64,000 nucleotides of DNA from Ceratopteris richardii (GCA_020310875.1 CM035428.1:109273245-109337244), one strand, 5' to 3'; positions 9,787 to 22,300 are shown, counted from the stretch's first letter. Notes: generated by a model not told the origin, from the letters alone. Program-made: numbers and translations.

Positions 9787-12399
9787 ATGAACCTGAGATC
9801 CGGAAGGACCCTAGGGAGCCGAAGAAGTGTAATCTCTTCTGTAGGTAGCGTAGCCGAGCCAAGTAGCCGTTCACATTATTCTGAAACCTCCAGTGAGTCA
9901 GAGGAAGAAATTCCCATGGCTTCAGAGGATATGCAGAACACAGTACCCATGATTGGCATGATGTCAATCATTGAAGGAGAGTACCGGACCTCTTTGGAGT
10001 ATGTGAACACCAACCAAAATGAGATCCCTATTTATTTGGATGGTCTAAACAGATCAGTGGCCAGGTTAAAGAAGGCGTCAGAGGCTTACATAGTGCCTAG
10101 GCCAGCAGTCAAGTATGTAGGAGGATTTTACATGGACAAAAGAGATATCCAATATGTTGCCACAGAACACCCTGAAAACATTAATGAACATGGGGAAGAA
10201 AACAATGCTTCAAACTTAAATGGAGGAGGGAATGAAGAGCAAGTAACTACACCTAGAGGGAGATCTACTATAGCTAGGATATGGAGAGGAGACCTGATTC
10301 CCCAAGATGACTCCTTAATGGATATATATTTGATCAATGGGATGGAGCATCTTCTTAGAGCACATTCCTCAATATGGGAAGCTGCCCCTAACCCTGTCAC
10401 CATCTATGAGTTACAAGATCCTGATTTCCCCACCATCATCACCTATTTGGATAAAAATCAGAGAAGATATTGGCCCTTAACAGAATTGGAAAGAGCTGAG
10501 TTGAAATATCAGAATATCCCAGTGTTCCCCCCTAGGGACCAAGCCACCACTTCGAGAAACCCACTTGGAACCTCTCAGAATGATTCATATCAACAGTCGG
10601 GTCAAACACAACAAACACAACAAACCCAAATCCCAGTCAGACCACAGGTGCAGTTTGCAACGCCTGCAAATAACCCTAATTACCGACCTCAACCAACTGT
10701 TGACCCAAGACATGGAATTCCTGCTCTAGTCAGACCTCCGGTAGCAAGAGGACCAGGTATACCCATAAGAAGACCAATTTTCCCAGTAATGCCTAGACCA
10801 CCCGAAACTGGAAGAAGATTAAGGCCAATTCAAGTTGCCAAATGCATGAGAAACCACTATGATGGCTCTAGTGAACCCTACAATCATATAGCTGAATTTA
10901 AACAAGTAATCAGAGCCGAACAGGTTGAAGACTTCTTGATCCAATATGAGTCCTTTGGTCTTACTTTGTCAGACACTGCGTTAGCATGGTTCCAGCCTTT
11001 GGACCCTAATAATTTTCAAAACATGGAACAAGTCTATCAAGAAATGATTGAGGAATTTACTAAGTCTGGAATCAAAAACAACTCTTCATCATTGATTCAT
11101 AGCTTTAAGCAAGCCCCTACCGAGTCAGTGAGATTGGCAGCAAGAAGATTCAAGCAGTATGTGGACAGATGCCCAGTAGAAGAGAGACCCACCCAAAATA
11201 AAATGGTGTCATTATTTTTGGAAGGATTGTTGAACGGATCATTAAGATCCCTTGTATACGTAAAGAGAGTTCAAACTTTGCAAGATTGCATGAAGGAATG
11301 TATAGACCTAGAGGACAACCTAGGAGAAGATTTGAAAATACCTCAAGGTAGCTTGAAAAGTGAAGATTCGGCCAGTAGCACATCAATCCCTAAAAACAAT
11401 GTCGAGGAAATAGCTGAATTGGTAGCAAAGAAGTTGAATGTTCAAGGACAGAGGAACTACCCCAATAACCCTATGAGAGTGCCCATGCTTAGAAGATGCA
11501 TGCAGTGCGGAGGTGATCATCCTTCTCACTTGTGCACTAGGGGAGTAGTCCCACCACCTGCTTATGCTTATAATAGACCCACCGTCCCAGGACCTCTACA
11601 ATATTGCAGTATAGAACAAAAATATACGAATCACAGCACAGGAAACTGCCCTTACAATAGGCAATTAAGACCAGCAGAGCCATACATGAGACCTTATGAA
11701 TACCCTCAGAGAGAGCAAGGAGGTCAAGTATGGACGTACCCTACTTATCAGCCGCAGGCACCAGTGCCACGACCATATGTATATCAAGGATACACCCAAC
11801 CACAACCGGTACTAGGACAACAACCGCCCCATCCTCAGAATGTTGTCCCAGTCAAGATAGCTCAACCTGAAGAAAACCTAGAGAGAGCGATAGTCCCAGC
11901 CACACCTTTGGCTAGTAATGAACCATATGACTCGTCTTATGACCCTAGTCAAAGAGCATATCCCAATTATGAAAGCTCTATGATAGAATATGGACAATTG
12001 TATGAACCATATGCCTATGGCATGGAAGTATCAGATAGTTCATACGGATATGAGCAGGACTATGTGTCATTAATGTACACAGCTCCTAGAGCAACCATAC
12101 CACCCCGACCAATGAACAGACTGCCTGTACCCAGAGGACCATGCTATAGATGTGGAGGTGATCACTATATCAGAGAATGCACATTGCCAAACCCACCACC
12201 ACCACAACGAGTTTGGGAAGGCTACTGTAGTGATTGTGGTAAGGAACACCTTTTCAAAGACTGCCCCAAGAACCCCAACAAGGTTACATCCAACGTGCAA
12301 ATCAATGTGATAGAAGTAATCAAATCATTAGGGAGCGATAAGGAATATACTGTACCATTGAAGGCGATAACAAGAGCCAAAGCTAGAGAGACCCCATAA
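9787..12399 (+). CDS. Gypsy Gag, 870 residues, three CX2CX3HX4C knuckles
   Basis: The first ATG is at 9787. The frame is open to TAA at 12397. The centre holds a retrotransposon gag domain: the AKCMRNHYDGSSEPYNHIAE region leads into ALAWFQPLDPNNFQN near residues 400-415. Three knuckles follow: CMQCGGDHPSHLC (11497-11535), CYRCGGDHYIREC (12142-12180) and CSDCGKEHLFKDC (12226-12264). All have three residues rather than the usual four between the second Cys and the His. The flanks are rich in Pro, Gln and Tyr. As a family, Gag forms the particle and packages element RNA. The length is large for gypsy Gag but usual for Tat/Athila types. Confidence 0.85.
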   Translation: MNLRSGRTLGSRRSVISSVGSVAEPSSRSHYSETSSESEEEIPMASEDMQNTVPMIGMMSIIEGEYRTSLEYVNTNQNEIPIYLDGLNRSVARLKKASEAYIVPRPAVKYVGGFYMDKRDIQYVATEHPENINEHGEENNASNLNGGGNEEQVTTPRGRSTIARIWRGDLIPQDDSLMDIYLINGMEHLLRAHSSIWEAAPNPVTIYELQDPDFPTIITYLDKNQRRYWPLTELERAELKYQNIPVFPPRDQATTSRNPLGTSQNDSYQQSGQTQQTQQTQIPVRPQVQFATPANNPNYRPQPTVDPRHGIPALVRPPVARGPGIPIRRPIFPVMPRPPETGRRLRPIQVAKCMRNHYDGSSEPYNHIAEFKQVIRAEQVEDFLIQYESFGLTLSDTALAWFQPLDPNNFQNMEQVYQEMIEEFTKSGIKNNSSSLIHSFKQAPTESVRLAARRFKQYVDRCPVEERPTQNKMVSLFLEGLLNGSLRSLVYVKRVQTLQDCMKECIDLEDNLGEDLKIPQGSLKSEDSASSTSIPKNNVEEIAELVAKKLNVQGQRNYPNNPMRVPMLRRCMQCGGDHPSHLCTRGVVPPPAYAYNRPTVPGPLQYCSIEQKYTNHSTGNCPYNRQLRPAEPYMRPYEYPQREQGGQVWTYPTYQPQAPVPRPYVYQGYTQPQPVLGQQPPHPQNVVPVKIAQPEENLERAIVPATPLASNEPYDSSYDPSQRAYPNYESSMIEYGQLYEPYAYGMEVSDSSYGYEQDYVSLMYTAPRATIPPRPMNRLPVPRGPCYRCGGDHYIRECTLPNPPPPQRVWEGYCSDCGKEHLFKDCPKNPNKVTSNVQINVIEVIKSLGSDKEYTVPLKAITRAKARETP

Positions 12400-12669
12400 A
12401 AACTTGAAAAACACAATCAAAGTGGCCCAGAGATGAATACACCCACACCTCAGAGAGTTGAAGACTTGGAAGAGCCTGAGAAAAGTGTTGTAAGTGAAAG
12501 AACACAAAGATGGAAGAACCGTAGAGATAGGATAAAAGAAAAGAAGTTACTGCAGAAGAAGGAAAATGAGAAGAGTGAACAAAACCCAAAAGAGGAATAG
12601 AAAAATGAAAAAGAAAACAAAAATGAAAAGTACAAAAAAGAAGAGGTAGGATCAGTTTTAGCAGATCCC

Positions 12670-15315
12670 ATGCCTGAAGAATTAGCCATGTGGATTCAGG
12701 CATACAAGGCACGAATAAGAGCCAGACCGACCATCGAACAACATGAAAGAGAATATCCTAGAGGTGACCTAGAGAAAGAGAGGTTGGAGATCTGCAAAAA
12801 ATTAATAGAAGTTGCCCAACAGACCCTTGAAAAACCTGCACTGCCATTACCCAATAACCGAATTTCTAAAAGAGAATTCCAAGAATGCGTCATCATTAAT
12901 GACCCGGAAAAAAATGAAGTAAGTAAGACACAGAATGGCAATTATTGTGAGGATAAAAGGGAAGGATCCATTGTTCCCGAAGTAGAAGGGGAATGGCCTA
13001 AAGATTTGTGGGCGAGAGTCCAAGAAGACAGATGGAAGAAAGTGGAAGGAATTGAACCACCCTTTGAAGAACTGGAAGCAGAAAACGAAATAGAGGGTTC
13101 AATACCTGAATTAAACTCAGAAGAAATTGTACCAATGGATTCTAGTGACAAAGGAGATGAGGGAGTAAAGGAATTGCCCAATTACACAGGGGAGTACGAA
13201 CATAATTCAGAATTGTATTGCATCCCCTCAATAAGGAAAAAAGAACCGAACCCATCAGTCCAAACATCGGATATCATACAACACCTTAGAAAGGTAAAAA
13301 TCCCTTGTACCCTAACTTTAGAAGAACTGTTGAAGATTAAACCACATTTGAAGGAAAAATTAACTAGTCAATTGGAGATCAAGACGGAGGAAAAAGAGAT
13401 ATCTGATGAAGTAAACACTGTAAAGATCCTTGTGGATAAGGTAGGAGATTTTAGTGAGGGAGATGAAGGAAACACTTGCCTTCCAATTACCTTTAGGGGC
13501 TATACAACCAAAGCCATCTTAGATTCAGGAGCTGGTGTAGGCATTGCTACTAGAGAAATCTGGGAGAAATGGGGAAAACCAGCTTTAAGAACAACGCGTA
13601 TGAAACTACAAATGGCTGATGGACACACAGAAAGACCCTTGGGATTATTGGAACGAGTAGTTTTCACCACATGCAGAGTTGAATTTGAACACACCTTAGC
13701 AATATGTCAATTTGAAAGGGCGAGCAACTATGAAATGATACTTGGGAGACCTTTCATGAGACAGTTGAAGGTTGTGCAAGATTGGGGAAAAGATGCTGTA
13801 TACCTACAACATGAAGGAACCACCACGAGAATAAATCTTCACACCTATACATATCAAGATGTTCCCCCCTTACAATGGAATCAAATTCATAAGGAGGAAG
13901 ACGATCAGTCAATTCACAACATAGGTTCTAGTGACCAATCTTGGATGAACGAGGACACTCATCTATGGATATGCCAAACTGCCAAAAAGGAAGAGGATAG
14001 GAGAAAGGGATGGCAACAAAGGCAAGGTGTAGCTAGGTCTGTACAAGATCCAGCTTACATGCCTCAAGTCTTTTTAGATGAAGAGTTTGAACCCCATGGT
14101 TGGATGGAGATTTTAGCAACCCTCGATGTATGTGTGAACGAAGAAGTAATGACTATGAATGAATGTATTGACGAAGAAGGATATGACGTTAGTCTCTATG
14201 TAGTAGTCCTTCAGGAGGCTCAAGAAGGAGAAGTGATAGAGATAGAATGGAAGGAGGACTATGAGAGCATTGAGATGGAGCCAGAACCAATGGAACCCGA
14301 GGATGGAAATCAAAAAATAAGCGTCACAGCTAACGAAAACAACCAAGAGCCTACACAGGAAGAAGAGCTGGAGTTAGATAAAGAGCCAGAGAATGAAGAA
14401 AACAAGCCACAAGATCAGTTTGAAGTGCCAGTTCACTTCAAAAAATATGAAGTAGAAGAGAGAAAAATTGCTATTCAAATGCCTAAAAGAGAGGCACAAC
14501 CGGGAATAGCTTATGACAATAAAGAACAAACCAAGAAGATAGTAGTAACGTTAGAAGAAGGAGAAGAACGATGTACTTTCATAGGACAAGATGTCTCAAT
14601 GGAGGAAGAACAAGAGTTAATACGCCTCATAAGGGAATATCGGGATGTCTTTGCCTGGACCTATAAGGACTTGAAGGGAGTAGATCCATCTATATGTGCC
14701 CATAGAATCCCCATGACATCCGAAGCCAAACCTTCTAAACAAAGACCATATACATATAATGATGTGTATTCAGCAAAGATAAAAGAAGAGATAGATAAAT
14801 TGTTAGACGCTGGATTCATATATGAGATTGAGCACACGGAATGGGTGTCACCTTTGGTGGTTGTACCGAAAAAGAATGGAAAGTTAAGAGTGTGCATCAA
14901 TTTGAAGAAAGTAAATGCTGCAACCATAAGGGATAGTTACCCACTACCCATTACGGATCATCTCTTGGAAAGGGTGGCAGGGAAGGAAGTTTATAGCTTT
15001 TTGGATGGCTTTTCAGGGTATAATCAGGTAGCCATTGCTCCTGAGGACCAACATAAAACAGCGTTCACAACTGAATGGGGAGTATATGCCTTTAGAGTCA
15101 TGCCCTTTGGTATGACGAATGCCCTAGCCACTTTCCAAAGATTGATGTGCCATGTATTCAAAGAATTCCTAAGAAAAAGTATGGAGGTATATGTGGACGA
15201 TCTATGTACTTATTCAGCCATACGATCAGAGCACATCCCTGAACTAGAGAAGATCTTTGCCAAATGTCGACAATATCGAGTATGCCTCAACCCAGAAAAA
15301 TGTCTTCATGGTTAG
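12670..15315 (+). pseudogene. Gypsy pol part 1: protease and reverse transcriptase, ends in a frameshift
   Basis: In the same frame as gag, after an in-frame TAA (12397), about 66 codons and a TAG (12598); the ATG at 12670 is the next start. A Glu/Lys-rich N-terminal region precedes the protease (LDSGAG, DSGA at 13522-13533, and later MILGRPFM). A second acidic linker leads to the reverse transcriptase, with WVSPLVVVPKKNGKLRVCI, FLDGFSGYNQ and the catalytic EVYVDD (YVDD 15190-15201, residue 841). The frame fails near 15300 after NPEKC, where two bases appear lost; the sequence continues one frame over as VFMVRQGKILGHIVS. RT copies the RNA in the particle. Confidence 0.9.
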
Positions 15316-15898
15316 ACAAGGAAAAATTTTAGGACATATTGTCTCTAAAAATGGAATTTCAACTGATGAAGACAAAATCAAAGTAATTCTGGAGTTACCA
15401 AGACCAAAGACTGCTAAAGAAGTTCAAGCATTTATGGGGCACTGTGGATACTATTGAAGATTTATACATATGTACGCCATAATTGCTAGACCTCTTTATG
15501 CATTATTGACACAGTTTAACTGGACCGAGGAATGTGAGAAAGCCTTCAAGGAGTTAAAGAATCGATTGAGTTCAGCACCAATCCTTCGAGTACCTAACTG
15601 GAATAAGCCATTTCACATTCATGTGGATGCTTCCAAGTTTGCCATTGGTTGCATCTTAGCTCAACCTGCAGATACAAGAAAGCTTGACCACCCTATAGCC
15701 TATGCCAGTAGACAATTAAATCAAGCGGAATGCAACTACACCGCCACGGAGAGAGAAGGCCTAGGGATGGTGTACGCAGTGAAAAAATTCAGATATTACC
15801 TGTTGGCAAATAAATTCAAATTCTTCATTGATCATCAAGCCTTGCTGTACTTAGTCAATAAACCTTGCAATACAGGAAGACTAGTATGATGGTTTTTA
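15289..15898 (+). pseudogene. Gypsy RT thumb and RNase H, two in-frame stops
   Basis: Continues pol in the +1-shifted frame. GHIVSKNGI and EVQAFMGHCGYY mark the RT connection. FHIHVDASKFAIGCILAQ, YASRQLNQAECNYTATEREGL and YYLLANKFKFFIDHQALLYL mark RNase H. TGA at 15456-15458 stands between YY and RFI, where Arg is usual. A second TGA near 15887 stands between LV and WFLLLMEFDFEV, again an Arg position. Both fit CGA-to-TGA change. Confidence 0.85.
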
Positions 15899-17443
15899 TT
15901 GCTAATGGAATTTGATTTTGAGGTAGTAGTCAAGAAAGGAAATACCCACATAAGAGCAGATCACTTATCAAGAATGACCCATGGAGAACCACCCATAGGA
16001 GTACCAGATGATCTGCCAGATACGTACCTTTTTAACCTGAAAGTATGTCCCCAATGGGCAGAAAAGTTGATCCCTATACTTACACATGGACCTAAAGATG
16101 GGATCACACCAAACCGAACCCAGGACCTGTGGAAGACTAAAAACCTTCATATCATTGCAGGAAGTTTGTATCACCAAGATTCAAGTGGATTGTTAATGAG
16201 ATGCGTTGAAGAGGAGGAACAGGAAATGTGGCTTCAGAAAGCACATGTGAATCAATGGAAAACTCATTTGAATGCAAACGGAACATGGCAAACTCTGAGG
16301 AGGTTAGGCATATATTGGCCAACCATGCAGAGAGACGCACATAACTATGTATCAGCTTGTCAAATTTGTCAAGAACAAAATCCAGAAGAGAACTCAACTC
16401 TATGCTATTCCACAGTAGCACCAAGATGGAGCATGCCTCTGGTAAAATTCTTAAAGACTCAAGAATACCCAGAAGGAGCCACTTCAGCTAGGAAACGTGC
16501 ACTGGTAGAACAAAGTAAGGATTATGCCATTATAGGAAAACAAATCTTCAAGCAAGGGAAAGATAATCAATTACGATTGTGCATTCATGAAGACGAATAT
16601 CTTTCTGTTTTAGAGATGGCACATACAGGAGCTGCGGGAGGGCACTTCTCTGCAGATAAAACAGCAAAAATGATCCTCTTTGCTGGAATGTGGTGGCCAA
16701 CTCTACATCAAGATGCGGTAACATATGTGCAACGTTGTGATACTTGTCAACGAACAAAATATCCAATTAGAAGAGATGAGATGCCACTGAGACCCATGAT
16801 GAGTGCCAGAGCTTTCACGAAATGGGAAATAGACTTCATAGGAGCTATTAGCCCACCAGCGAAAGGATCCCATGCCGAATATATAATTGTAGCCACAGAC
16901 TATCTGACTAAATGGGTAGAAGCCAAAGCAACCAAGAAAAATGATGCAAGAACTACAGCCAAGTTTCTCTTTGAGAACGTTTTCACTAGATTTGGACTAC
17001 CGATAGAAATTGTGAGTGATAGAGGTACGCACTTTGTGAATGAAGTTATAGAAGCCCTACTGAATGAATTCTTGGTAATTCATAAGAAATCAGCTCCTTA
17101 TCACCCACAAGCCAATGGACAAGCCGAAAGTTTGAATAAAATCTTGTATACAGTTCTCACCAAAATTGTTAACAATGGTAGATCGGATTGGGATAAGCAA
17201 TTACATCATGCTTTATGGGCATTTCGGGTAGCCTATAAAACCGCCATAGGCACTACTCCTTTTAACTTAGTATATGGACAAAATGCTATATTGCCAATTG
17301 ATTTCTTAATTCCCACTCTGAGAGTAGCAACTACTTACGAGTGGACGGGACATGAACTATCAGCTCAATTGGATCAAATAGAAAAGCTTCACGAAACTAG
17401 GTTACAAGCTGTAGCAGGCATTTATGCTGCTAAACGGCGATAG
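15899..17443 (+). pseudogene. Gypsy integrase with duplicated HHCC zinc module
   Basis: The frame follows RNase H and carries two N-terminal zinc modules of identical geometry, H-x6-H-x30-C-x2-C. The first runs 16244-16369 (AHVNQWKTH ... CQIC) and the second 16622-16747 (AHTGAAGGH ... CDTC), exactly 126 codons apart. The second leads into a normal catalytic core: D in WEIDFIG (16832), D in VSDRGTHF (17018) and E in GQAESLNK (17126), giving D,D-35-E. Gypsy integrases normally have one zinc module. A TAG at 17441-17443 (probably from CAG) ends the frame just before the KAYYDAHIK region. Integrase inserts the cDNA in the nucleus. Confidence 0.9.
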
Positions 17444-18202
17444 AAAGCCTACTATGATGCTCACATTAAGGACAAAAATTTGAAGGAAGGAGATTTAGTT
17501 TTGGTATATACCTTGAAACAACACGCTAAGAAGTTGCAGAAGAGAGGATAAGGCCCATTAATCATCAACCGCATATTGACAAGTGGAGCCATCAGCTTAG
17601 CAACCATAGATGGGGAAGTATTACCAAACTACATCAGTGGATGTCGAGTAAAAAAATACCTAGAACCATTGACCGAAGAAACAATATCTCGATTAGTCAA
17701 GGGCAAGAATAGACGGATTGAGGAGGAAAGAATACGAGAAGAAGCGAGACAGGAAGCCCTAGAACGAATTAAGAAACGGAAAGAGTGGATGAGAGAGCGA
17801 GATGAGAGATATCGACTAGGAGAAGAACTCATTCCAATGGCTAATCTTAGAGCCACTAAAAACCTAGGTTTACAGAGAACGCAACCATATTTAAATTTGG
17901 GAGCATGTAAAACGGAGTACCACTTGGTGGATGCTCTCATTGACACAGAAGCTTCCATAAGCTGTATCAAACTTTCTTTGACTCAGAAACTCAAAGAGGA
18001 ATTACGTCCATCGATGGCACAATTGATAGGAATAGGAGGAACAATTACTCAATGTATAGGTGAAATTACCTTACCCCTGCATCTTGGCAACAACACTATG
18101 GAACAAAAGCTATTAGTGTGTCATGATCAGGATTTACTTGAAGAGGTAGTGTTAGGTCAAGACTGGATTTACAAATATGAGGTGACCATTCAATGGCTTT
18201 AG
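17444..18202 (+). pseudogene. Integrase tail and second retropepsin-like domain
   Basis: Same frame as the integrase, past TAG (17441) and TAA (17549). First comes the usual gypsy integrase tail (KEGDLVLVY; ILTSGAISLATIDGE). A charged helix follows (about 17690-17810, EERIREEARQEALERIKKRK). A second aspartic-protease-like domain comes next: VDALIDTEASISCI (DTEA at 17942-17953), IGIGGTITQCIGEITLPLHL, and VVLGQDWIYKY, matching the DTGA ... flap ... ILGxDWL pattern of retropepsins. The active-site Gly is Glu here (GAA; GGA would be Gly), so this copy should be inactive. A protease after integrase is not the normal pol order. Confidence 0.8.
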
Positions 18203-19107
18203 GATACATCTCAGCGAGGATAGGACATCGGGAGGTATTCAGTTTGCTAGATGAACGACCAATCAAATCTGTAAGCATGGAGCAAAAAGTTCATTCCAAT
18301 GAACAAGGTCATGAGTGTATGTTCACTAGCACTGTAGAAACCTCTTCGTCAAGTACTATATGTGCGGACACATTGAATTCTGCTTGCATACCATCTTCTA
18401 GTCTAGCAAGTCACAAGAGTGTCAATCAATCTGAAATCAACCTCAGTAAAGCACCATGCATCAGAAAGACCAGTCCTCTGAGTGATTCAAAATCTGTACC
18501 TATTAAACTATACCCTATTCCGTACACTCAACAAGCTTGGATAAGGAAAGATCAAGCGAAGGAATATCTTCGATGACAGAAGCACTATCGACATCGGAGC
18601 AACCAATCAAATAACAAAGCAAATCATTTTAAACACCAAAGTCAACAACGAAGTGCTACAATATGGATTCCCAAGAAAGTAGTAGCCGCTCAACCGGATC
18701 GATTGCAAATATGGATTCCTAAATCTTGTGCTCCAAAGAAGCTAAACCGAAACGATGAACCACAGCACAAGAAGAACCAACATGGTCTACGAGCAAAACA
18801 GCCACAGAAGAATAGCTACAGGAAAATAACGGAGTCTGCAGTCGCTACACAAGCCAATCTGAGATTCAAAAATCAGAGAGAGCAGACATACGACACGAGA
18901 AGAACCACACTCATCACAAAGGTGGAGAATACAGTACATCCCAACAGAATGAAGCAGATTTGGTTGCCGAAAGACAAAACAAACTTCATGCATCATCTAA
19001 CTACTTTGAGTTGCACACATGTGGAGTTATCAGCACCCAAAGTATGCATGATAGGGCCACATTACAAGGCCAAGCATTCGGCACATCTTTTTTCTATTTC
19101 AGGATAG
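18193..19107 (+). pseudogene. Extra ORF of the gypsy element with repeated IWIPK motifs
   Basis: The frame overlaps the end of the previous one by 10 bases and shifts by one frame. It is open to TGA at 18574, resumes in the same frame, and ends at 19107. It is Ser/Thr-rich at first, then basic and Gln/Asn-rich. IWIPK or IWLPK occurs three times (near 18661, 18706 and 18952). I recognise no domain. The TGA may come from TGG. It could be a detached C-terminal part of the polyprotein or a separate accessory protein. Confidence 0.55.
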
Positions 19108-19389
19108 TCGAGCACATTTTCCTCTTGGAAAATAGGAGAGCACTTGTACATCCATTAAGAAAATTTACTCAAAAAATAATAACCGCTTCGGCTACAACCT
19201 AACTTTTGTGTTTTCCTTTTCAGATGAAAATATAAAAATATCTAAAAATGTGAAAAATCCAGGTATTACCTTTCTCACACCCACGGGAAAGGGACGACAC
19301 TACTCACTCGGAGCAATATCAAGCTTATGACAAGCAAATGAAGAAGGATTCCTGATAATATATGGCCACTAATTCATACTCTATATTGA
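19108..19389 (+). other. Spacer between gypsy extra ORFs
   Basis: AT-rich, with stops in all frames. It has no recognisable feature. Confidence 0.5.
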
Positions 19390-22300
19390 GTGCAGATGAC
19401 ATCTACCAATTCCGAAGCTACGCAAGAAGAAGAGGTACAACTTCTTCCACTAGAATCAATCACTAAAGCAAGAGGACATTGGTTTCGGGAGGACCAACCA
19501 GTGTCAGGCCTCATTTTCATGGCCACTATCAAGATCATGGATGTGGATCACTACTTCCCTATCATGTCGCAAGAGTTCAAAACAATAATACAGGGATTAC
19601 CGCACATTGAAGAAGTATGGACACAGGCAGGCCTAGAAGCATTCCTCAAATTGCCAATTTATCTACCAGATTTTCAAAGGTGTACACAAGTGATGAATAC
19701 CCTGCAGCCTACAACAACAAAAATATCAGTTCCAAAAGCACGAGTGTTGGATAAAGTAGGGATTTGGAAAACTATTCAATTTACACATGAACTAATCAAC
19801 AAAGCCTTCGGATGGAATCAAGACGGAATTACTAATGTTAAAGAAGAATGCCATGATCCTAAAAAGAGTCCGTCTGGTGCACCAACATTTCTGTTTCCCA
19901 AGTATGCATCGATACACTGCACCACAAAAGATCATAGTACAACTACTATCACATGCCATGAGACAAATAGGAAACAAAGTGAATCTGACTGGTTATGTCC
20001 AAGAAAGGCTATTTGAAGCCCAAAAGAAATGGGGCCAGAAGAAATTTTTGAATGGCAGTTCTGCCTTGACATTACTCATATACGAGGCTCTCGAGATGAA
20101 AAATTGCCTACGTGAGATGCCGACATCAGAAGGGCTAGCCCGATATGCTAAATCCGCGACAATCCCCAAGAAAAAGAAGATAGCGGTGGTTATGGAAGAA
20201 ACAGGAACCAGCTCACAAAAACCCATGAGGGGTACGAAGCGTCTATGAGAGGAAGAAGCTCAAGCTACACCTCAATCAAAGAGGACACATCTATTACCGA
20301 AGATCACAACGGCTCAAATTCCTATTACAAAGAGAGATCTCTCAGCTGCCCTCGAAGAGACACACCAGTACATGCAAGGGAAGGTAAATCTAAATATTCA
20401 AGGTCATCATTATAGACAGGCAAGTCAAGAGAAACAACAACAGAGTACAGAGAAGACACCAAAACAATCAGGGAGATACAAAGAACTAGGCATAGATGAT
20501 TCTAGTTCCAACACAAAATCCAGTCCTGAAAAAGACACTCTGGACACTGATATAAGAACAGAAACTCAAGAAGAAGAATGGAATGAAATCAATCAAGTTG
20601 AAGTGACGCAGGACAACCACGAAGAAAAGGAAAAGAGCGTGGAAGATTCTAATAAACCCGAGCATGTCATTCAATTGAATGATACTACAAAGATAAGCAT
20701 CAAGGAAGCTCCAACCAGTGTTACATATGTAAAACCACCTATCAAAGAGGAAATCCAAACTCCAGTGAACGTGGATTCGGAGGTACTACAAAATAAAGAA
20801 CAAATTGTGATTGAGGTACCAGATGATACACCTCAAGGAAATAAAGCAAACATGGTGGCTGAGCCAAGGATCCAGCTTCAGATTAGGCAGCCCCATGACA
20901 CTACATTACATGTGGCACAGGGAAAAGATGTCACGACTGGTGAAGAACCGAGTATCCCAAAAACATCGCTTAATGTGGATGTCTCTCAACTGAAGCCTGT
21001 AGTCAAGCATATGATTCAGACAGCCATGGATACACAACAGCAAATGATGGACATAGATGCAGACTATGATAGAGCCATGCGTGAAAAAAATCAATTCCAG
21101 ATAATGAGCGAACAATTGTCATCACAATTAATCCAGGCACAAAGAGAGATAGCGGCCAAAAGCACTGAGTTGCTCGAAACAAAAACACAATATAACACAT
21201 TAATCACTCAGCATCACCAACTGCAAACACAGCTCGCGGAGTTACAAAGATTACATGATGCAAGCAAAGCTGAAAAAGAAAGAATGAAAGCTAGAAGCAC
21301 ATTACTTGAGACACAACTAAAGTTACACATGGAAGAAATTGACACCTTGCGAAGCAGAAATAAAGAATTGATGAAATCATTATTATATGATCAACCTATT
21401 GAGCAACATGAATCATTCGAAACTAAAGAAAAAGAATTAAGAGATCAGCTAGCACTACATGCAGACCTGCTGAGACAAGAGCGAGAAGTGAGAGAAGAAT
21501 TGGAACGGAAGTACAGTCAAGAAGTAAATGAACTAAAAAAGTAGTTACAGCACATGGGAAGCTTGCAGCAAGCTACAGTGAAAACATGGACACTGTCGTT
21601 GAAATTGGTAATGAATTGCTTGCAGCAAAGGAAGCACTCAGCACAGCCATGCAAGAAAACAAAGAGAAAACTGAACATATAAAGCAATTAGAACTTCAAA
21701 TCAATCAAAACGCAGTGATTGGGACACCAGTAGTGCCAGCTAAGGAAAATCCTACTGACGAGGTAGAGGTAAGTCCTCTATCTCACCCGATCTATAATTC
21801 TCCAATACATGAGCAGATGGCAGATATACATGATGATCATCCAATGCCATACACTGCAGAAATAAGTCAGAAGGAACGGGCACTAGTGGTGTCCCGATTG
21901 ACGGAGAATTTTGAAAATGAAGTCATTAAGGTAATGAAAGAGGCCAAGATCAAAGGTAAAGACTTGGACAAGATCATGAAGCCTTTCAATATTCCGTACG
22001 GACTATTGAAAGAGAAAACGAGACGATATATAAAGAAGATTACACAGAAAAGTCCAGATGAGCAGCTAAATTTTACCAAGACACATTCGCGTACAGTCAG
22101 GAAGAATTCGAAGCTGCGCAACCTATTTGGCGAAGAAAATTTTTGGAAAAACATCCCACACTACGGGTGCATTGGCAAGCAGCACCATATTTATTACAGG
22201 TAAACCCTTCATTTTGTCCTATACCACGTAGAAGGGAGATTAGAGAATTTTTGGACTTGCAAAAAAGCGGAGCTATAAATAAACAATGGCTGAATTATCC

